NCBI RefSeq assembly: GCF_001263205.1
Contig: NZ_CP012333.1
Coordinates: forward strand, 5,867,001 to 5,931,000
Reading direction: 5' to 3'
Source: Labilithrix luteola
GTDB taxonomy: Bacteria; Myxococcota_A; Polyangia; Polyangiales; Polyangiaceae
Length of the DNA stretch: 64,000 nt
Under the pieces are notes generated by a model. That model saw only the letters and a list, made by a program, of their open reading frames with translations. It was not told where the DNA came from and ran no database searches. Positions 17,862-25,216 of this stretch are shown piece by piece. Positions within the stretch are counted from its first letter, which is position 1. Each line of letters starts with the position of its first letter. A program made the position numbers and the translations under genes.

Positions 17862-18286
17862 TGAAGACCACGCTCCTGATCGCCGCTTCTCTCGTCGTCG
17901 CCACGGGTTGCTCGTTCGCGAAGCGCAGCCCCGAGATGTACCGCGACGACACCAAGGCCGCCCTCGAGTCGAAGAACAACGACATCCATGCTTGCTACGA
18001 CGGCGTGCTCAAGGGCACCCCGGGCGTCAGCGGCAAGGTCACCGTCAAGTTCGACGTCATCGCCGATGGCGAGGAAAACGCGGGCAAGGTTGCCAACGTG
18101 ACGGTCGACAAGGCCAACACGACGGCGCCCGACGCGGTTGCCGATTGCGTCGTGAAGTCGATCGCCGGCGCTGGCCCGCTCCAGCCGGCGGACAAGTACA
18201 AGGGCGAAGGCACGTTCTCGTACGAGTTCACCGCTCCTCCGGCGCCGGTGGTCCCCGCGACCCCCGCGCACGCGCCGAAGAGCTGA
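17861..18286 (+). CDS. AgmX/PglI C-terminal domain-like lipoprotein
   Basis: This small protein (about 141 residues) has a lipobox ending VATGC. It then carries one domain of the type found at the C-terminus of myxobacterial AgmX/PglI proteins: IHACYDGVLKGTPGVSGKV at the start, a central GKVANVTVDK strand and VADCVVKSIAG before the end. The two cysteines (in HACY and ADCV) are typical and may form a disulfide. In AgmX this domain belongs to gliding-related envelope machinery, but free-standing lipoproteins of this type are common and of unknown role. ATG 17861 overlaps the upstream stop (TGATG), with GGAGGG about ten bases before; GTG 17858 is an alternative. A Pro/Ala tail ends the protein. 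Confidence 0.82.
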   Translation: MKTTLLIAASLVVATGCSFAKRSPEMYRDDTKAALESKNNDIHACYDGVLKGTPGVSGKVTVKFDVIADGEENAGKVANVTVDKANTTAPDAVADCVVKSIAGAGPLQPADKYKGEGTFSYEFTAPPAPVVPATPAHAPKS

Positions 18287-18311
18287 TCTCGCTCGACGCC
18301 TGAAACTGCAG

Positions 18312-18340
18312 AAACGCGAGGGCATCCCCCTCGCGTTTTT
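18312..18340 (+). terminator. rho-independent terminator
   Basis: An 11-base perfect stem (AAACGCGAGGG, 18312-18322, pairing with CCCTCGCGTTT, 18328-18338) encloses a five-base loop and runs into a T-tract followed by GCTTTT. It lies 25 bases after the stop of the AgmX-like lipoprotein gene and closes the two-gene OmpA/AgmX operon. It is the clearest intrinsic terminator in the window. Confidence 0.93.
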
Positions 18341-18349
18341 GCTTTTGTC

Positions 18350-18430
18350 GCGGCTCTTCGAGTTCGGGGTGCCGCGCCTCTCGTCGTTTCGGGCGCGGAT
18401 GAACGAAGGCCTGAAACGGCGAAGAGCCGC
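18350..18430. other. structured two-helix inverted repeat, possible non-coding RNA
   Basis: An outer helix of 11 perfect pairs (GCGGCTCTTCG at 18350-18360 with CGAAGAGCCGC at 18420-18430) stacks directly on an inner helix of 11 pairs, two of them G-T (18384-18394 with 18409-18419). The 3' strands are contiguous, and about 23 bases bulge on the 5' side. The element begins about ten bases after the operon terminator. It could be a small RNA, a second terminator or a mobile palindrome. It has no T-tract. Confidence 0.5.
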
Positions 18431-18795
18431 TCCAGGTCTCGACGTTCGGTCGCGAGGGAGATCAGCGGCACAGGCAGATGCTGCCGTTCCTTACTCCGCG
18501 TGGATGAACTTGTACTTCGGCTGTGCAGATTGCGCTCCGCGAAGTGCGACGTTCACCTCGTTGCCTCGTGCAGTTGTTCGACGAAACCGACCTCTTACGC
18601 TGCATCGCTGGCGTTGCCGTGGCGATAGGCAGCTCATCGAGCCGGAACGAATCGTTTCGCTTCTCGGCGCGCGAAGAGTGACGCAAAGCGGCGGCGGCCT
18701 CTCACTCGATTGGCGACGATGAATTCGAAATTGCGCAATCGGGTTTGGTACTGCGCGCCGATTCGGAAGCGAGCGCTTCCCTGGCGTACCCCCCG

Positions 18796-18838
18796 GGTTC
18801 GCGCCCCCCTCGAGGGACGGGCCCTCTCAGCGCGAACC
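18796..18838. terminator. hairpin downstream of the minus-strand NHL-repeat gene
   Basis: The arms GGTTCGCGC (18796-18804) and GCGCGAACC (18830-18838) pair perfectly. Inside, GAGGG and CCCTC form a second short stem around ACGGG. It sits about 40 bases past the stop of the minus-strand gene ending at 18879 and is placed to act as its transcription terminator or 3' stabiliser. There is no T-tract on either strand, so intrinsic termination is not certain. Confidence 0.5.
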
Positions 18839-18878
18839 GGTCGAATTCAAGCCTCGAAGCGGTGTGGCGAGGGGAAGC

Positions 18879-19856
18879 TCAGGGGAGCTTCAGACCCTTG
18901 CTGTCGACCGTCGTCTTGAAGAGTGCGGGGTTGGGGGTTCCGGCCTGGAGGCCGAACGTGCGCAAGAAGGCGCTGTTCGCGATGTAGAGCGTGTCGCGAT
19001 CGTTGCCTTTGCGGCCGAAGACGACGCTCGAGACGCTGTCGAGCGGATCGCCGCTGAAGAGCACGTCGATGCGCCCGCGCGGCGAGATGCGAACGAGCTT
19101 GTTCTGCCCGTTCACTGCCACGAAGAGATCGCCGTCCTCGTCGAACGCGATGCCGTCGGAGCCCTGGATGCGTGCATCGCTCACCCAAACCGTAGGCTGC
19201 CCGGCGGAGCCGTTGTGCCGGATCGGAACACGGATGATGCGACCGTAGTCGAGATTACCGAGGTAGAGGTTTTCCTTGTCCTCGTCGAAGGCGATGCCGT
19301 TCACGCCCTGCGAGTGGAAGAGCAGGTACGGCGAAGCCGTGTTGCCGTCGAGGAGCGGGTCGTCGAGCCACACGCTGGGCGTACCCTGCGGCGTGACCTT
19401 CCAGACTTTGCCGAGGAACGGGTCGGTGACGAAGGCGTTGCCGTCGTCGTCGAATGCGAGATCGTTCGGTCCGCCGCTCTGGTCGAGCGTTGCGAATACC
19501 TGGGCGATGGTGCCCGCGGTGCACGTCTTCCAGACGTACGCACCGGGGATCGTCGGGTCGAGGCTGACGGACGTGTTGTAGACGCATCCGTCTTTGCCGA
19601 CCTTCACGCCGAGCGCGAAAACGGGGATCGGAAGCGTGGCGAACACGCTGTCCTGACCGTTCGTCGAGCGCTTGTAGATGGCGTTTCCGTTCGAGTAGTA
19701 GAGGTTTCCGTGCTTGTCGGCGGTCACCGATTCGGGGACGGCGCCGACGGCGAGGCTCTCGACGGTCTGCAGTGACGAGCACTCGTGCCCGTGTGCAGAA
19801 ATCGAAACGAGCATGCAACCTGCAGACAGGATCGCGGCGGAGATCGTCTTCTTCAT
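18879..19856 (-). CDS. exported SMP-30/NHL-repeat beta-propeller protein
   Basis: This is a 325-residue protein. The N-terminal MKKTISAAILSAGCMLVSISAHG is a signal peptide; the Cys inside it could alternatively be a lipobox. The rest consists of repeated strands of a six-bladed propeller of the SMP-30/gluconolactonase or NHL type: ESVTADKHGNLYYSNG, NDLAFDDDGNAFVTDP, NGIAFDEDKENLYLGN, DGIAFDEDGDLFVAVN and SSVVFGRKG. The Asp-rich blade motifs suggest a bound divalent metal. Such proteins act as lactonases or as periplasmic binding scaffolds; which applies here is unknown. ATG 19856 is chosen because GGAGAG lies just before it and it gives a clean signal peptide. Confidence 0.87.
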   Translation of the reverse strand: MKKTISAAILSAGCMLVSISAHGHECSSLQTVESLAVGAVPESVTADKHGNLYYSNGNAIYKRSTNGQDSVFATLPIPVFALGVKVGKDGCVYNTSVSLDPTIPGAYVWKTCTAGTIAQVFATLDQSGGPNDLAFDDDGNAFVTDPFLGKVWKVTPQGTPSVWLDDPLLDGNTASPYLLFHSQGVNGIAFDEDKENLYLGNLDYGRIIRVPIRHNGSAGQPTVWVSDARIQGSDGIAFDEDGDLFVAVNGQNKLVRISPRGRIDVLFSGDPLDSVSSVVFGRKGNDRDTLYIANSAFLRTFGLQAGTPNPALFKTTVDSKGLKLP

Positions 19857-20132
19857 TTGCTCTCCAGTTGTTCCCTTCACGGCCTCGCGCGTGAACGAGG
19901 TCGCATGAGGGCACTGCCGCGCAGTGTCGCTCGAAATCGTTCTCTTCGAAAATGACAAAGAGGTGAGCTCGCGATGGCTCGCATTCACGCCTACGCTGCG
20001 TGAGTGCGCACACGTGGGAGCGGGGGAGGCGAACCTGCGCTCGCCTGCGCTCAGCCCGATCGTGAAGATTCGTTACGACGCGAAGTGCTCCTTCTCGACG
20101 ATGAATTCAGCGTTCTAAGATGCTGTTCCCAC

Positions 20133-20984
20133 ATGACCGAACTGGCAGTACGCAGCGAACAGAACGTCGAAACTCTCCGCGCACTGATCAACAGCCCCCA
20201 GAACCTCGTCATCTTCGCGCTCGACCGCGAGTACCGCTACATCGCGTTCAACGAAGCGCACAAGCAGGTGATGAAGCAGATCTGGAACGTCGATATCTAC
20301 GTCGGCCAGAACATGCTCATGGACGTCGTCGGGAGGGACGACGACCGCGTCAAGGCGAAGGTCCAGTTCGATCGCGCCCTCGGGGGAGAACACTTCGTCA
20401 TCATCGACGACTACGGCGACGACAAGTTCTCGCGTCGTAGCTACGAGAATGGCTACGGGCCGCTGAAAGACGCGGACGGCAACATCATTGGCTTCTCCTG
20501 CTTCCTCGCGGACATCACCGCGCAGCGGCAGACGCAAGAGCAGCTCGAACAGTATCGGCGCGATCTCGCTGCACGCGCCGACGAGAATGCGCTTCTCGTC
20601 GACCGGCTCCGCCAGGCGGTTCAGGAGCTCTCGACGCCGGTGCTCGAAGTCTGGAACGACGTGCTCGCTCTGCCGGTCATCGGCATCGTCGACACGGAAC
20701 GCGGCGCGCAGATGGAAGAGCGTCTGCTCTCCGAGATCGTGAAGCACCGGAGCAAGTACGTCATCGTCGACCTGACCGGCGTGAACGCGCTCGACAGCGG
20801 TACGGCGGATCGCTTCGTGAAGCTCGCGAAGTCGGTATCGCTGCTCGGGTCGACCTGCATCCTCACCGGCATTCAGCCTGCGGTCGCGCAAACGCTCGTC
20901 GCGATCGGGGTGGAGTTCGGCGGGATGATGACGCAGCGAAACCTGAAGAGCGCGCTCCAGTTCTGCATCGTGTCCAACCGATGA
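20133..20984 (+). CDS. RsbR-like protein: PAS sensor plus STAS domain
   Basis: The N-terminal part (about 10-130) is a PAS domain, with FALDREYRYIAFNEAH at its start and PLKDADGNIIGFSCFLADIT at its end. A coiled coil (about 128-165) links it to a STAS domain (about 172-275) containing LPVIGIVDTERGAQM and VIVDLTGVNALDSGTADRF. This is the layout of RsbR and related stressosome proteins. The positions matching the two RsbR phospho-threonines are Thr in VDTERG and Ser in LDSGT. The stop overlaps the start of an RsbT-like kinase gene (ATGA). ATG 20133 lacks a strong ribosome binding site; in-frame GTG 20085 is possible. Confidence 0.85.
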   Translation: MTELAVRSEQNVETLRALINSPQNLVIFALDREYRYIAFNEAHKQVMKQIWNVDIYVGQNMLMDVVGRDDDRVKAKVQFDRALGGEHFVIIDDYGDDKFSRRSYENGYGPLKDADGNIIGFSCFLADITAQRQTQEQLEQYRRDLAARADENALLVDRLRQAVQELSTPVLEVWNDVLALPVIGIVDTERGAQMEERLLSEIVKHRSKYVIVDLTGVNALDSGTADRFVKLAKSVSLLGSTCILTGIQPAVAQTLVAIGVEFGGMMTQRNLKSALQFCIVSNR

Positions 20985-21454
20985 CGCACGTGCTGCGTGC
21001 CACGTGCACGCACTCGACAGACCATGTCGTGGCGGCGCACATGACGCGAAAGTTCGCGATCGAAGTCGGCTTCGACGAACGTTCGGCGGACGAGGTCGCG
21101 ATCTCGGCGGCCGAGCTCGTCGGCAACGCCGTGCGCCATGCCGGTGCCGGGGTCCTCGAGCTCCGTGCGATCGAAGGGCCCCGTGCCGGAATCGAGATCG
21201 TGGTTCGCGATCGCGGACCCGGCATTGCGTCTCCCGAACTGGCCCTCGTCGATGGTTGGTCGCGCGGCGGAATGCTCACGCCCGACTCGATGCCGACCAA
21301 AGGCCTCGGGCGAGGACTCGGCGCCGTCCAGCGTCTCACCGACGCCGCCGAGATTCGCACGACAGGGCGTGAAACCGTGGTGACCGCTCGACGCTACGTC
21401 GGCCCGCCATCCCCGACTCGGTCGGCAATGGTGACGTTCGTACGCGACGGTTAG
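20981..21454 (+). CDS. RsbT/RsbW-like anti-sigma regulatory serine kinase
   Basis: This 157-residue protein is a single GHKL ATPase domain. The N-box is AAELVGNAVRHAG, the G1 box is VRDRGPGIASPE and the G2 lid is GLGRGLGAVQRL. The family phosphorylates Ser/Thr on STAS-domain partners or switches partners with them. It overlaps the RsbR-like gene by four bases, so the two are translationally coupled and the kinase most likely acts on that STAS domain. No RsbS-like stand-alone STAS gene, sigma-B-type factor or PP2C phosphatase is next to it, so the downstream output is not visible. Confidence 0.88.
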   Translation: MTHVLRATCTHSTDHVVAAHMTRKFAIEVGFDERSADEVAISAAELVGNAVRHAGAGVLELRAIEGPRAGIEIVVRDRGPGIASPELALVDGWSRGGMLTPDSMPTKGLGRGLGAVQRLTDAAEIRTTGRETVVTARRYVGPPSPTRSAMVTFVRDG

Positions 21455-21463
21455 CATACGCGC

Positions 21464-21808
21464 ATGCGCATCGAGCTCCCGTTCCTCGCCGCCGTTCCGT
21501 TGGGCCACGAAGTGGTCGTGCAGTATCTGGAGCGCCCCGGGTTCCTGAGCGGTTGGGTAGACGCCGACGCGATGGTGCTCGATCGCGTGACCGGCATCGT
21601 CTGGACGCCGTGGATCGACACGATGGCGCTCACGGCCGAGAACTTCCACGTGCAGCACCTCGGCAGCAATCTTCGGCGCAAGCAGGGAGGTCCCGCGCTG
21701 TCGGGGCGCGTCGTGGGGTGCCACGTGTCGACGAAAGGCATTGGCGAGCACAATCACATCGCGACCGCGCTCACCCTCGCTCCGCTCGAGGCCAGCGCCT
21801 ATCGCTGA
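21464..21808 (+). CDS. hypothetical protein
   Basis: This is a 114-residue protein I do not recognise. It has no signal peptide or membrane helix. The middle contains GIVWTPWIDTMALTAENFHV and the C-terminal half VVGCHVSTKGIGEHNHIAT. Starting ten bases after the RsbT-like gene on the same strand, it is probably the third gene of that unit and may belong to the same signalling module; this is positional inference only. Beta-rich prediction by eye would suit a small barrel such as a PilZ-like fold, but the PilZ RxxxR motif is absent. Confidence 0.6.
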   Translation: MRIELPFLAAVPLGHEVVVQYLERPGFLSGWVDADAMVLDRVTGIVWTPWIDTMALTAENFHVQHLGSNLRRKQGGPALSGRVVGCHVSTKGIGEHNHIATALTLAPLEASAYR

Positions 21809-21842
21809 CCGTGGCTTCGCCACACGACCCGGTGCGCTCCGC

Positions 21843-22838
21843 CTAGCGACAGCAGATGGTCTTCGGGTCGGTCACGCTGAGGGTGCTCTCGGGCACGGAG
21901 GTCGAGCTGCACGTTGGGCCGGTCGTGGTGACGTCGTAGCGCAGGCGCGAAATGGCCTTGTTTGGGTTGCTCGTCGCGGGCGCGCACGTGCCGTTTGCCG
22001 GTCGACTAGCGATCTCCGTGTTGCACATCGCGTCGTTGTAGTAGCGCAGCGTCACGTCGGAGCACGTTGCGCTGTTCTCGCACGTCGCGCATCCCGAGCA
22101 GGTGAGTGAGGTACCGCTCCCCGCGAGCGTCTTCTTCGTGAAGGACGAATTGGCCGGGCACGCCACGTCACCATCGTGAATGATGCACGCGTCGAAGCCG
22201 GTCGGTGCGTCTCCCTCGCAGAGCGTCTCCTCACAGGCGGCGGAGGGCTTGCAGGCTCGCACCGCCTTCTCGACGACCTTCGACTCGTCCTGCTGCGCGA
22301 TCGAGGTGCACTTCCCGCGATAGAGCGGGAGGGGAGCGTAGTTGCCGAAAGGCGAGATGGTGGCGGAAGAGAGCGCGGTGCAACCCGTTCCGTCGATGTC
22401 CGTGCCTGACGTTACCGTGTCGCAAGCGTTCTGGTTGGAGCCGACCTTTCCCGAGAGCTTGCCCTTCGCGCACGATGGCGGGTCACTGGGATCGATCTGA
22501 CATCCGCACGTGCATGCGCCGTCGCCGGCCGTTGCGCCGTAGTGTTCGAGCGTCGTGATCTCGTAGTTCATGGGACACGTCGCCTGGTCCGTGGTTGCGA
22601 CGGCAAGCGTCGTCCAGCCCGACTCGAGCGACTGCGTGCAGGTCTTTGCCGTGTTCGCGCACGGCTGTGGCTCTTGCGGCGCCGCGTCTTGCGAGCTCGT
22701 GCCGCTATCGCGAGGTGGGGGAGACGATGGTCCTCCATCGGGCGTCGCGCCGTTCTCGAACGTTGCGCTGCCAACGGCGTCGAGACCACACGCTGCAACG
22801 AGAGCCGCAATCGCGAAGAGGGGGCAAGAACGGATCAC
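21843..22838 (-). CDS. Cys-rich lipoprotein of unknown function
   Basis: This is a 331-residue protein. The signal peptide ends in the lipobox LVAAC (Cys17), and a Pro/Ser/Asp-rich linker follows. The mature part has about 30 cysteines, including GACTCGCQIDP, TLTCSGCATCE and a terminal ICCR, so it is probably an exported, disulfide-stabilised protein. I recognise no enzyme motif. It lies downstream of the dioxygenase gene on the same strand and is separated from it by a strong hairpin (22875-22909), so it probably has its own transcript. Lipoproteins of this build, with acidic or Pro-rich tethers and Cys-rich domains, are frequent in myxobacteria. Confidence 0.75.
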   Translation of the reverse strand: MIRSCPLFAIAALVAACGLDAVGSATFENGATPDGGPSSPPPRDSGTSSQDAAPQEPQPCANTAKTCTQSLESGWTTLAVATTDQATCPMNYEITTLEHYGATAGDGACTCGCQIDPSDPPSCAKGKLSGKVGSNQNACDTVTSGTDIDGTGCTALSSATISPFGNYAPLPLYRGKCTSIAQQDESKVVEKAVRACKPSAACEETLCEGDAPTGFDACIIHDGDVACPANSSFTKKTLAGSGTSLTCSGCATCENSATCSDVTLRYYNDAMCNTEIASRPANGTCAPATSNPNKAISRLRYDVTTTGPTCSSTSVPESTLSVTDPKTICCR

Positions 22839-24010
22839 GCCCCTAAATGTATCGCACAGTCGCGTTCGACGCGTAGGCCCACCCGTCCGTGTGCAGGACG
22901 CGTGGGCCTGGGGTCGTGAATTGTGCGTGGGGAACGCGGAAATCCGTTCGCGGCCCGGTTGGCCCCGGGTTGGCGCCGGGTTGGCGCGAAGTTGTCGCTT
23001 CGCCGTCGATCAGCCGCCCGGCGGGCGGCCTCCGTCGGGGGAGCGCCACCGCCGCCGGGAGGCTGACCGCCGCCACCGCCACCGCCACCGGCGATCGAGC
23101 AAAGGGACGAGGAGGTGGACGAGCGAACCACGAGCGCCTTCCACGCCAGCATTGCACCATCGGTCATGCGCGCCGTCTGGAACGTGTACTTCGACATGTC
23201 CGACTCGCCGCCGACGACGTTGTCGGTGGTGTTCTTCGTGTCACGGGCGCCGCGCGTGCTGTAGAGCGGCTGCGTGGCGACGATCTCGTCATCGAGGGCG
23301 TCGTCGAAGACGATCTGCGAGGTGACGAACTCGTTGCCGTTGATGCGAACGGTGAAGTGAATGTGAATCGTGCGGCTCGAGTACCAGCCGGGGAAGCAGG
23401 TATCGAACTCGACACGGCCGTTCGCGTCCGCCGTTTGGAGTCCGCGATACCACCGCGCGGCGCGGGCGCGCGCGTCACCGGACGTACAGAAATCCGAGGC
23501 ATCGCTGCCCGAGTAGAGCCCGTCCGGGCCGCAGTGCCAGATGTCGACCGTTGCGCCGGGAATCGGCTTGCACGATGCGTCGACGACGAGGAACACCAGG
23601 CGGACGGGAAGACCAGGTTCGCCCTCGGTGATGTCCTTGCGTTCGACGGTCTCCGCATAGCAAGGACCGAGCGTGGCCTGACAATAGAGCTCGCATGTGG
23701 AGCCGAGTCCACTCGCGAACGGGTCGGGGTAGCTCGCCGCGTCGGTCATGGACGCCGTTCCGCCCGTTGCCCAGGGAACGTCGGCCGAGGCCACCGCGTC
23801 CGTTGCGGTGGAACCATCCGTCGCGCCCGTTCCTGTTCCGGTCCCTGTTCCCGTGCCACCGTCGGTGCCGTCGCCTGTCGCCGATCCCGTTTCGCTCGCG
23901 CATGCGAGCAGGTGTCGCAACGGGACGGTGGCTGCCAGCAAGCCGGCCACTCGGAGGATCTTTCGCCGAGAGAGCTCCTTCGAGCCGTTGCCGCTGTCCT
24001 TGCTATCCAT
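22835..24010 (-). CDS. Tat-exported intradiol ring-cleavage dioxygenase-like protein, C-terminus probably frameshifted
   Basis: ATG 24010 gives a twin-arginine signal (SRRKILRVAGLLAAT) and a Gly/Thr/Asp-rich linker. The catalytic fold follows from about residue 90: LGPCYAE, VDASCKPIPGATVDIWHCGP, DGLYSGSD, TADANGRVEF and PGWYSSRTIHIHF. The last holds the Tyr and the His-x-His that bind the non-heme iron in catechol dioxygenases. The frame as sequenced ends at 22835 with a basic, unrelated tail of about 65 residues. Adding one C to the C5 run (plus strand 23037-23041) would give a Gly/Pro-rich end APPDGGRPPGG and a stop at 23010. The substrate is unknown; exported members of this type are often annotated only by fold. 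Confidence 0.83.
   Translation of the reverse strand: MDSKDSGNGSKELSRRKILRVAGLLAATVPLRHLLACASETGSATGDGTDGGTGTGTGTGTGATDGSTATDAVASADVPWATGGTASMTDAASYPDPFASGLGSTCELYCQATLGPCYAETVERKDITEGEPGLPVRLVFLVVDASCKPIPGATVDIWHCGPDGLYSGSDASDFCTSGDARARAARWYRGLQTADANGRVEFDTCFPGWYSSRTIHIHFTVRINGNEFVTSQIVFDDALDDEIVATQPLYSTRGARDTKNTTDNVVGGESDMSKYTFQTARMTDGAMLAWKALVVRSSTSSSLCSIAGGGGGGGGQPPGGGGAPPTEAARRAADRRRSDNFAPTRRQPGANRAANGFPRSPRTIHDPRPTRPAHGRVGLRVERDCAIHLGA
22875..22909 (-). terminator. hairpin terminator after the dioxygenase gene
   Basis: AGGCCCAC (22875-22882) pairs with GTGGGCCT (22902-22909). After one C-C mismatch, CGTCC (22884-22888) pairs with GGACG (22896-22900) around a seven-base loop, giving 13 pairs. 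It falls between the probable true end of the dioxygenase gene (23010) and the next gene start (22838). As sequenced it lies inside the dioxygenase reading frame, which supports the view that this frame is wrongly extended. There is no T-tract. Confidence 0.6.
22953..22987. repeat. short imperfect tandem repeat
   Basis: Three imperfect copies of a CCCGGGTTGGCGC-type unit stand in a row here. They lie in the stretch that is read as the dioxygenase tail but is probably untranslated. They may reflect slippage in a non-coding spacer. Confidence 0.5.
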
Positions 24011-24206
24011 CGAGCCTCCTGAATGTGCGACCACATGCGTGGGACCCGGTGTGGGTCGTGCAACACGTGGACCTTCGAAGGCTGTGTAGAGAGCGAAGTC
24101 TGAAGATCGTCTTAAGCGGCTCGATTTTCTCGTCCGGCAAGCGCCAGCATTCGGTGGGCTCCTCCGGAACCTACGGCAGCCCGCGCTCGAGGATGAAAAC
24201 CCTGGT

Positions 24207-25169
24207 TCAACGCATACCGAGCGCCTCGAACGCCGCCTGCGTGCGCTTCTGACGAACCATCTCGGCGACGTCGAGGAGCGGCCGATCGCGCTGCCAGCGA
24301 TCCCGCTCCTCGTCGTGCGTTTTCGCCCAGAACGGCTCGACCCGTTCGACGAGGTGTCTGGCCTGCGAGAACGTTCCTGCGAGCAGCACGTGCGTGAGCG
24401 GGTTCGATGGATCGCGCGCGCCGAGATCGACGAGCGAGAGCGCCAGGCTCGCGAGCTCGGTGGCGACCGCGCGATCCCATCCGTGCGCGCGGCTGACGCC
24501 GAGGAGGTAGCCCACCGCCGCCGCCAGCACGTGGACGTCTTCGATAGTACGGAACGGCTTGAGCCAGTGCGCGTAGCCGTCGCCCGGCAGAACGGCATCG
24601 GGCTCGACCACGACGTTCTCGAAGGTCACGCGCGCATGCGGAATCTCGGGCGCGAAGGGCGTCTCCTTGCGCGGCTCGATGCGGAGGCCGCGGGCCGACG
24701 TACTCACGCGCACGAGGCGTAAACGATTCGTGCCGTCTGCCGCGGGACCACGGCTCGCCACGACGAGCATTGCGTCCGCCACGGGGGCGAGCGTCACGAA
24801 GGTTTTCTCCCCGCGAAGCACCAGCGCGCCGCCCTCCTTGTCGAGGCGTGTGGTGATGGCCCGCGGATGAGCGCCGCCTGCCTCGGTGGCTCCGAGCGCG
24901 AGCCTCCGGCGGCCACCAGGATGGGCCACGAGCGGAGCGGTGCCCTCCGGCTGCTGAGCACTCGCATGTTCGAACAACCGTCCGAGCGCCGCCTCGTAGC
25001 CTGCGACGAACGCGTAGCCCAGGCGATCGGCGTGGAAGCCTCCCCACAATGCTCGCTCCACGTGGCCGTTGAACGGGCAGCCCTCGAGCGTGTCGAGCCA
25101 GCGGGGAAGTCCGCTCGAGCCCTCCCTCGAGATGGGGGCCGTGAGCATGTAGACGAGAATGTTCGGCAC
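24207..25169 (-). CDS. acyl-CoA dehydrogenase-like protein, short
   Basis: This 320-residue protein resembles the acyl-CoA dehydrogenase fold but is about 60 residues shorter than usual. The middle beta domain is recognisable: LRGEKTFVTLAPVADAMLVV, then RLVRVSTSARGLRIEP, then ARVTFENVVVEPDAVLPGDG. The C-terminal helices follow without the YEGTSEIQR catalytic segment, which suggests that dehydrogenase activity may be lost or changed. The start is GTG 25169; ATG 25148 is an alternative. The upstream gene is divergent and starts 48 bases away, so the two share a promoter region. Confidence 0.7.
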   Translation of the reverse strand: MPNILVYMLTAPISREGSSGLPRWLDTLEGCPFNGHVERALWGGFHADRLGYAFVAGYEAALGRLFEHASAQQPEGTAPLVAHPGGRRRLALGATEAGGAHPRAITTRLDKEGGALVLRGEKTFVTLAPVADAMLVVASRGPAADGTNRLRLVRVSTSARGLRIEPRKETPFAPEIPHARVTFENVVVEPDAVLPGDGYAHWLKPFRTIEDVHVLAAAVGYLLGVSRAHGWDRAVATELASLALSLVDLGARDPSNPLTHVLLAGTFSQARHLVERVEPFWAKTHDEERDRWQRDRPLLDVAEMVRQKRTQAAFEALGMR

Positions 25170-25216
25170 ACGGCGAGCGTACCGCGAGGCTCGCCGTGTG
25201 GTGCTATGACGATGGC

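Larger units (their letters stand above)
18341..18878. other. gene-poor region with structured elements
   Basis: I find no convincing protein gene between the terminator and the end of the minus-strand NHL-repeat gene. The open frames here have Arg/Ser-rich shadow composition. The region contains two strong inverted-repeat structures, listed separately at 18350-18430 and 18796-18838. It also has a smaller GGAAGC/GCTTCC hairpin near 18765-18780. Confidence 0.5.

Noticed and set aside
18339..18722. 127-codon plus-strand frame after the terminator
   Set aside because: It starts inside the terminator T-tract, has no ribosome binding site and shows Arg/Ser-rich shadow composition.
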